Shown: positions 57,181 through 64,000 of the stretch, in pieces
Numbering within the stretch: the first letter of the stretch is position 1
How the letters are laid out: the number at the start of each line of letters is the position of its first letter
Source of the DNA: Rhodocollybia butyracea
Lineage: Eukaryota > Basidiomycota > Agaricomycetes > Agaricales > Omphalotaceae
Reading direction: 5' to 3'
DNA: 64,000 nucleotides
Assembly: GCA_015501585.1 (NCBI GenBank)
Contig: JADNRY010000321.1
Coordinates: 1 to 64,000 of the forward strand
Program-made: the position numbers and the translations under genes
The notes under the pieces: model-generated
Told to the model about the DNA's origin: nothing
Databases searched by the model: none
Seen by the model: the letters and a program-made list of their open reading frames with translations, nothing else

Positions 57181-59597
57181 TTGCCGTGCTTCACACGGCG
57201 TTACAGATTGATATCGAGAGCAACGAAAATGGGTTGACGTTTTCATCTAACTATGTGTCGTTGCAAATCAGCGGACCCAAGGTTGCTGATCTGTCCTTTT
57301 GTGATTTACCTGGTATCTTATCCTTCTGCCGTAATGCTTTAGAGGACTAACGCACATTTTCTTTACGATAGGACTTATTCGATCGACTTCTGACGGAAGC
57401 ACGAATGATATTCCACTTGTTGAGGGACTTGTTGAGTCGTATATCAAACGACCCAGTTGCATCATTCTTCTGACCGTTTCCTGCGAAAGTACGCCTTTCG
57501 AATTTATATCTGTCCAGTTCTCCGTTATCTGATTCTCAATGGCTCTACTACTCAGCTGATCCGCAAAACCAAGGTGCTCTGCAGTTGGCAAAAAAACTTT
57601 GACCCTCAGGGTGCGCGTACGGTTGGTATGTATCCTGCCTTTTCACTCGCTCTCCCCCACTTACAGCCATTGAACGATTGCTCATAGGTGTTCTAACGAA
57701 ACCCGACCGCATCTCCGCTGGAGACGACGCCGACTGGATCAAGTTCATCAATAACGAGGTGCACCCTCTGTCGAATAACTGGTTTTGTGTCAAGCAACCA
57801 AACTCCATTGAGTTGAAGGATGGAATCACCTGGTCTGAGGCCCGTTCGAGGGAGAACGAGTTTTTTGCTACGAAATCTCCTTGGTGCGAATTAGATACTA
57901 TCTACCAACGGTATCTGCGCACGAAGAACCTGGTGGAGAGGCTGAGCAGTATCTTGTCGGATCTTATATCGAAAAGGTGCATGCAGCTTTATGTTCCTTT
58001 GCGTTGCGACTAACTGATTCTCTCAGACTTCCGCAAATACATGAAGAACTTGAGACAAATATACAGAGGATTCGCACCGAACTCCAAAAGCTCCCGAAAC
58101 CGCCTTCAACTAATCCTTTGAGCGATATCTCAGCGTTGATACACAGCTTTGGCGTAGACCTCTCCCGACATCTGGAGGGAACGCCAGATGCAAGTGGGCT
58201 CCTGCAAAGTATTCGGCCTGCAACCAAAACAATTTCGATGGGAAATTCGGAGTACCGCGCCAGAATTTAGACCTTATGAGAAGCGGTATGCCAGGAACAG
58301 GTCATTACCAAAGATTGGCTTTCTAGGTTACGAGGAGGAGGAGCACAACGACGACGACGACGACGAGGGTGAGAAGGAGGGAGAGGAGGAAGATGAGGAT
58401 GACGGGGGATATACACCTGGCGAACATCAAGGAACGGGAGACAGAATCTACGTTGATGAAGTCCTTCGTCGTGCACTGGAGCAAGTCTTTCGTTACCCCT
58501 TTAGTCTCTTTCTTACTAATACCTTTGTTGACACTCGCAGTGCGCGCACTCGTGAACTTCCTGGGAACCACCCCTACATTGTACAAGAATCATTCATCCG
58601 TGAATTTACGAAACAATGGGAGGCTCCTGCTTAGCGCCTCTGTGACCGGGTTTACCGGATTACCCTCAACTATGTCATGAAGCGTGTCGAAGAAAACTTT
58701 GTTGGATTTGGACAGGGTTTGTTGGCGCAGCAGACCAAGTCGGTAACTTTTTTTTCAAGACCTTTCAATAAACTTTGACCTTTTTGATTCAGGCTAATTG
58801 TGCGAGAACATATGAAAAAGTGCCTCGAGGCTACTGAGGCCGGTATCCGCTGGCAGCTTGCGCTTGAGCAACGTCCGTTCACCACAAACACGCACTATCT
58901 TGCTGACTACAAGGACAAATTCTTTTCGTACTATAAAGGATGCCGTGACAAAGACATAAACCAAGAGATGGTGGAAACATTACGTGTCTCCAGTTTGAAT
59001 CGGCATTCACCAAGCTCGATATTGAATGTGACCCTCTCCAATCTCGCCCAGCTTGGTATAGCTGGGGTGAAAGGCATTGATCTGATCAAGTTGTTGCCGT
59101 CGGACGAGATGGAACCTGCATTGAACATCATGGCGGAGGTGCGGGCATACTTTCAAGGTTCGTACCCTGTCTTGCTATAATCAGTATGTTAGCCTTATGC
59201 ATGACCAGTGGCTTATAAACGCTTTGCCGATGCTGTTCCTCTTGCCATCGACTATGAGCTTGTTCGTGGGATTGAGCGGGATCTTTTGCCGACAATCTAC
59301 AAGAATTTGCATATTCATCACGCCCAGGATGGACAGGCTGTCTGTGAGGAGCTGGCACGAGAGAGTCCGCAAATTGCTGGTTGTCGTGAAGAACTGAACA
59401 AGAAGTTGGAGAGGATGCAGGAAGCGAGTAGGGCACTTTCTTGTATGGCATGACACTTTGTTTAGATACTGGCTGAGAACAAAGAAACTTGGTGCAGAGT
59501 CGTATTTTGAAAGAAGTACCATTGGGAGTCGCAATTCTGTGTTGACTCGCGCCCTCGGTACCGGGCGCCTATCCACTCTCTCACTGCTTATTGCTCC

Positions 59598-61046
59598 ATG
59601 GCTGCAAATATCCCTTCTTTCACGTTGAACAATGGTATCAGGATACCTTCTATTGGGATGGGGTGATACACTCTCGCTGTTCTGCGATCTAGTGTCTGAT
59701 TAGTTCTAGATGTTGGATGGGGAGACCCGGCGAGGATGAGCAGGCCTACCAAATGTGCTTGAACGCGATCAACGTACGATGTTGTAATAAAGAGACAACA
59801 AGCTCATAACTTGCAATCTTAGACTGGATATCGCCATTTCGACACGGTAAAAGCAACGAATACACACAGCCTTAATTCACCTTTGATGTGCATCATAGGC
59901 CACAGGATATGGTGTGTTCTCTTTCATGCACATGGCCGGATGCAGACTGCGTCTCTGACGGCTATAAGGCAATGAAAGACAAGTCGGGCAAGCCATGCGG
60001 GACTCGAAGGTCCCGAGAAATGAACTTTACGTTACGACAAAATTGGCGTGCGTTAAATTCTGTTTATCGAATTACTTTATTCTTCCCTGCGGTTCGCAGT
60101 AATCCTCATCACGGTAGAGTCAAAGAAGCATTTGAGGAAAGTTTGAAGACTCTGAATTGCGAATATATTGACTTGTACCTCATGCATTGGCCCCAAGCTG
60201 CAAAGCCTGGTGAATGAACGTATTTTTCCTTACCTGAGCTCATAATTGAAGTGATGGCGTTAGATTCTTGGCCAGACTGGGGGAAAGACGTCTTTCGACC
60301 TGATGAAAGCCCCACGTTTGTTGAAACCTGGAAGGATATGGAGAAACTTTTAGAGCACGGTGAGAAAGAAACTCGCCTCATTTTTGCTCTTACATAGGAA
60401 TGCAGGTGAAGTCAAGAGTATTGGTGTCTCGAACTTTTCCATTAAGAATCTGGAGATTCTCCTTGCTCATTGCAGTATCATACCCGCCATAAATCAGGTG
60501 GAGATGCATCCATGTCTGCCACAAAATGACCTGAAGGTCTACTGTGACTCAAAGGGAATTATTCTGACAGCGTATTCGCCATTAGGTTCGTGACAGCAAA
60601 CCTCGACGCACCGTTCAATGACAATTTTTTCCAAATCTTTTCAGGTCAACCCACTGGCCCTGACCAAGCCATCAGTCTCTTCAATAACAATACCATCAAG
60701 GCTCTTGCTAATAAGCTGAATACTGACTTGGCGCAAGTCCTTTTGAGCTGGGGTGTCCAAAGGAAGACCATTGTTATTCCCAAAACAGCAAACGAGATGC
60801 GTATGAAGACAAACATCACTGTAAGATTATTGTATATATTTCTCCTGAGCAAAAAGGTTTACCTCGTTATAGGTTATCGAGCTCTCTGCAGAAGACATGG
60901 AAGCTATAGACAACCTTCATCTTCAGCCCAACATGCATAGAACGCTCTGCTACTACGAAGAAACATCGGTAGAGGACAATATTGGTGGTTGGACATGTGA
61001 AGAATTGGGATGGGACATGGTGGGCGGGATAGTGATGTCCAAGTAG
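59598..61046 (+). CDS. aldo-keto reductase
   Basis: The start MAANIPSFTLNNGIRIPSIG splices into CWMGRPGEDEQAYQMCLNAI, TGYRHFDTATGYGNE (catalytic Asp and Tyr of AKRs), YVTTKLANPHHGRVKEAFEE, LNCEYIDLYLMHWP, GEVKSIGVSNFSIKNLEILL, INQVEMHPCLPQND, GIILTAYSPLG and KTIVIPKTANEMRMKTNITV. These are the ordered motifs of a (beta/alpha)8 NADPH-dependent reductase. About nine short introns are needed. The catalytic Lys lies in VTTKL and the His in YLMHWP. The protein ends GWDMVGGIVMSK. The substrate is unknown. The frame appears intact. Confidence 0.85.
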
Positions 61047-61115
61047 TTTGTTGATGAACGTCTTCTCGGCGCCAATTACTACTCTTCTTCTCGGCGTCTA
61101 CTTACTCTTACTTTA

Positions 61116-61615
61116 ATGATTGGTCTCAAATCCACTCTGAATGTAAAGTGTACAACTTTCCTTTTTAGCTTTTCCTAACCTGTAACAAGGTCATAGACAA
61201 TTCTGGCGCAACCCTCGTTGAATGTGTTAACGTCCTGAAGAACAAAGTCAACAATGGCTGGGGATCCGTAGGAGACGAAATTGTCTGCGTCGTCAAAAAT
61301 GCGCGCCCAATTTCAGCCGCTGCACAAGCCTCTTTGACTGCCATCAAGGTTCGTCGCGGAGACGTCCGTCGAGCGGTTATAGTACGCACCAAAAAACCTG
61401 TACGCAGACCGGATGGCCGGTTTATTCGATTCGATGATAATGCTGCAGTCTTGTTGAACAACAAGCGAGAACTTTTGGGCACCCGTATAGGTGGCGTGGT
61501 TAGTGCAGACTTGAAGCTGAAAGGATGGGGGAAAATCGCTGCTGTTGCTCCCAAGGTACGTATTTCAGGTTTCGTGCTCACAAAAAGTTACTGATATATT
61601 TCATAGGCAATTTGA
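61116..61615 (+). CDS. MRPL38: mitochondrial large-subunit ribosomal protein uL14m
   Basis: Three exons (61116-61142, 61190-61555, 61607-61615) sum to 402 bases and 133 residues. The protein reads [20 protein letters not shown], then [60 protein letters not shown] and [17 protein letters not shown]. This is the uL14 fold with the universal NSGA and GTRI(G)GVV motifs; the short N-terminus and overall length fit yeast MRPL38. The last exon encodes only Ala-Ile-stop. All splice sites are GT-AG. Confidence 0.92.
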
Positions 61616-61831
61616 CTGTTGGTTTATAGTTTTCTGTGCGCGTAATAATAGAGGTAGCAAAGCTTTCTGAGCGACACTTGACTGTCTTACAGCTTATTTT
61701 TACTTTCCCAGCTATGTCAAGTATGTACTTGTTCTGAAATGAAAAAAATTCGGAAACTCGTCGTTAAAATAAACGTGAGAAATTGAAATTTCAACAAAAT
61801 GCATCACAACCACTTTTGAACCTCGAACACC

Positions 61832-63632
61832 ATGGCCTCAATCCTCTCAGAGAGGCAGCAAGATGACCTGTAAATCTATGCCCACTGTGCTATTGACACT
61901 ATCTAACTTATCTAGAGGCACAAGGCGATCCTGGATTATCTCCACACTAATGGTTTCAGCAAGACTTTTTGACCAATTTAAGGCTGAATTAGCACCTAAT
62001 GTGAACCAGCTTTTTTCTTCTAACAATCTTTCTTGCTCACTTGTAAACCCAGCATGCAGACTTTCAACCTGATCCCTCAGCTAAAACGAGCGGGCTACTA
62101 GCGAAAAAGTGGACGAGTGTAATCAGGATGCAGAAGAAGGTGCGACGTGTTGTTCAATCATCAGCTTCACCTTGTTAAATTTCCACAGATAATGGAACTG
62201 GAAACTCGTCTCGCTCAAGCTTTAGAAGACAATTCTCATTTGGCGCTACCAAATGGGTCGAGCAAACAATCCAATACCGACTGGCTACCTACCGCTGGCT
62301 CTGCAAAGCATACGTTAACAGGCCATCGGGGTACTGTCAACGCCGCCGCTTTTCACCCTATATACTCTGTCATGGCTACTGCCAGTGACGATTTCACCGT
62401 CAAGGTTTGGGATTGGGATTCAGGAGAGCTCGAGCGTACTCTCAAGAGTCACACAAAAAGGGTATCGGATTGCCAGTACAACTCTACCGGAACCACACTT
62501 GGTCAGTATTTTCAACCAATCATGCAACATAAATTAAATCGCGCTTTGCTATTGTAGTGACCTGTGGATACGATCTATTCATCAAGCTATGGAATGTCGA
62601 GAATGATTATCAAAACTTTGCAACATTGCGAGGCCATGAGCACTCGATTTCCTCAGCTCGATTCCTCCCAGGTGACGATAAAGTCATCAGTTCAAGTCGT
62701 GACAACACGTTGAGAATATGGGACATTGCGTCAACGTGAATCTTCTTGGATCTTTATCGATTTTAACCCTTACTTGTTTTTCTTTGCTAGCCATTGCATC
62801 AAAGTCATATCCCCACACGACGCTTGGATACGATGCGCTGTCCCTTCAGAAGATGGAAGGTTCATCATCACCGCTGCTGGAGATCATGTACGGGTGCAGC
62901 ATTCTTCAATTTGTCAATAATTAACTAGTTACAGACTTCAAAAGTTGTTGAGTTGTCTTCTGGAGATGTAAAGGCAGAATTTCGCGGTCACGACAATGAT
63001 GTGGAAGCTGCTGAATTTTGCCCACCTCACGCAGTAGCTGCGATTCGCGAGCTGGTCGCAGTGAAGGTATGCAAGCCAGTGATGCTTTTCCTATCTAAAT
63101 AACTTAGACCAACGAAATTCAGGCTCCTCAGAGCGTTCAAACATCAGGACCAGTCTTTGCCATCACCGCATCTAGAGACAAAACGGTGAAGATATGGGAT
63201 ATAAATAGTGGACAGTGCCTCCATACTTTGGTGTGTCGCACCGTCATCGCTGACTCTTAATAACTAACTCTGCTTGCCCACAGCGTGGTCACGACGACTG
63301 GGTTCATGCGATTGTATTCCATCCAAACGGCCAGTATCTACTCACTGCGGCAGATGATCACACCATCCGAATCTGGGATTTAAAAACTGGACGTTGTACA
63401 CGCAAGATAGAGGCGCATGTGCAATTTGTTACATCGATGTCTTGGGGTAGACAAGTGGTCGGTACTGTTCAAGCTACAGACAAAGCAGACCCAAATGCTG
63501 GGCCTCGTCTTGTCAATGTCATTGCTACCACTGGAAGTGACCAGGTCTGTCAATCCCTAATCAACTATTTCTTGTGATCTCATTTCTATCCATTCCTGAC
63601 AGTCGGTGAAGATATGGGTTCCTACGCGATAA
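61832..63632 (+). CDS. PAC1: nuclear distribution protein PAC1/LIS1
   Basis: The LisH motif (MASILSERQQDDLHKAILDY, TNGFSKTF) is followed by a coiled coil (SVIRMQKKIMELETRLAQAL) and seven WD40 repeats (HTLTGHRGTVNAAAFHP, DDFTVKVWDWDSGELERTLK, FIKLWNVENDYQNFATLRG, DNTLRIWDIAST, FRGHDNDVEAAEF, KTVKIWDINSGQCLHTLRG, HTIRIWDLKTGRCTRKI). It ends SVKIWVPTR. Lis1 regulates cytoplasmic dynein and nuclear migration. The T5 run at 61966-61970 introduces a stop; T4 restores FDQFKAELAPN. The join from APN to FQPDPSAKTSG also looks one base short. The rest is intact. Confidence 0.9.
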
Positions 63633-64000
63633 ACTCTTATCATTATCTCTTCGCTTTTCTTTCTGCTCGGAACGTTACATTCGTTTTAACATCTGTCTCC
63701 CCCTAATAATATTATACCTCCATTCCTGTTTATCGTCTGTATCCGAGGATTGTATTCATTCATATTCAGGCATTTTTTTAGATTACACTATGCATTAGCT
63801 TTTCTGCTGTGACTTGACGTGAACGTGTTTATGTTGGCACACTCTACTTTTCTCTACGAAGCTCGACAGTCTTGACAGAGCGTTCGGACCGAAACCCTCA
63901 AGCCTCAGGTACCAGTCCATTTATTTAGATACCCGCCATCGAACAGCAAAAATGCCAGACTTTCCATGTTGCCTACTCTATGACCAAAACATCACCCGTC
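63633..64000. other. intergenic to window end
   Basis: PAC1 3' region. An ATG at about 63951 opens a short frame running off the window (MPDFPCCLLYDQNITR); it could be a gene start, but too little is visible to say. Confidence 0.3.

Larger units (their letters stand above)
54644..59453 (+). pseudogene. dynamin-like GTPase gene disrupted by insertions and a nonsense codon
   Basis: Exon 1 has MADSSSSIDSDFTSNVNSD and the P-loop AVIGNQSAGKSSLIEAI. It is then cut by an 823 bp element (54860-55682), after which ISGITLPRASGTCTR resumes. The frame runs to ILNPDVPWNQ (about 55990), where some 1.15 kb of foreign-looking DNA follows. It resumes with FSSNYVSLQISGPKVADLSF-CDLPG, GVLTKPDRISAGDDADWIKF, an acidic insert EEEEHNDDDDDEGEKEGEEE, stalk segments and a GED-like end (YKRFADAVPLAIDYELVRGI). 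A TAG at 58632-58634 interrupts FTKQWEAPA/RLCDRVY. Extra A bases at 57590-57596 and 58226-58229 may be errors. The family severs or remodels membranes; this copy should be inactive. Confidence 0.8.

Overview
The window looks like nuclear DNA of a mushroom-forming basidiomycete (Agaricomycetes). Genes are dense, lie on both strands and are cut by many 45-65 bp introns. They include families typical of these fungi (DUF6534 seven-helix membrane proteins, DUF7587 proteins, F-box/LRR proteins, SRPK-like kinases) beside conserved eukaryotic genes. There is no bacterial-style operon organisation. Almost every gene had to be read by joining short exons by eye, so exon borders are proposals.

Layout. 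0.5-6.3 kb: F-box protein, small membrane-anchored protein, DUF7587 locus with a membrane-anchored tail. 6.4-12 kb: O-methyltransferase, tRNA t6A dehydratase (TCD1 type), serine palmitoyltransferase LCB2. 12.3-18.7 kb: polytopic membrane protein, methyltransferase pseudogene, small Cys-rich protein, short-chain dehydrogenase. 18.9-24.7 kb: a tandem duplication of about 2.5-3 kb carrying an unknown soluble protein and a secreted Pro/GLP-repeat protein with an eight-cysteine hydrophobin-like tail; the second copies of both are decayed. 24.8-33.7 kb: a second tandem amplification (about 4 kb per unit) with two intact DUF6534 genes, two VPS29 relics and intact VPS29. 33.8-40.4 kb: intron-containing tRNA-Glu, MFS transporter, secreted protein, HbrB-domain TORC2 subunit. 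41.4-50 kb: CDC20, NAPE-PLD-like hydrolase, SRPK-like pseudokinase, short membrane protein, MIC10. 50-64 kb: BRO1, a dynamin gene broken by insertions, aldo-keto reductase, mitochondrial ribosomal protein uL14m, PAC1/LIS1.

Mobile DNA is modest: two short inverted-repeat element families, each with two copies and clean 5 bp target duplications, and an 823 bp element with about 65 bp terminal inverted repeats inside the dynamin gene.

A cross-cutting observation: at least ten genes are intact except for single-base homopolymer shifts. A/T runs are always one base too long and G/C runs always one too short, including in CDC20, BRO1 and PAC1. A sequence or assembly error signature explains this better than gene death. 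Two nonsense codons (methyltransferase, dynamin) do not fit it and look like real C:G to T:A mutations.
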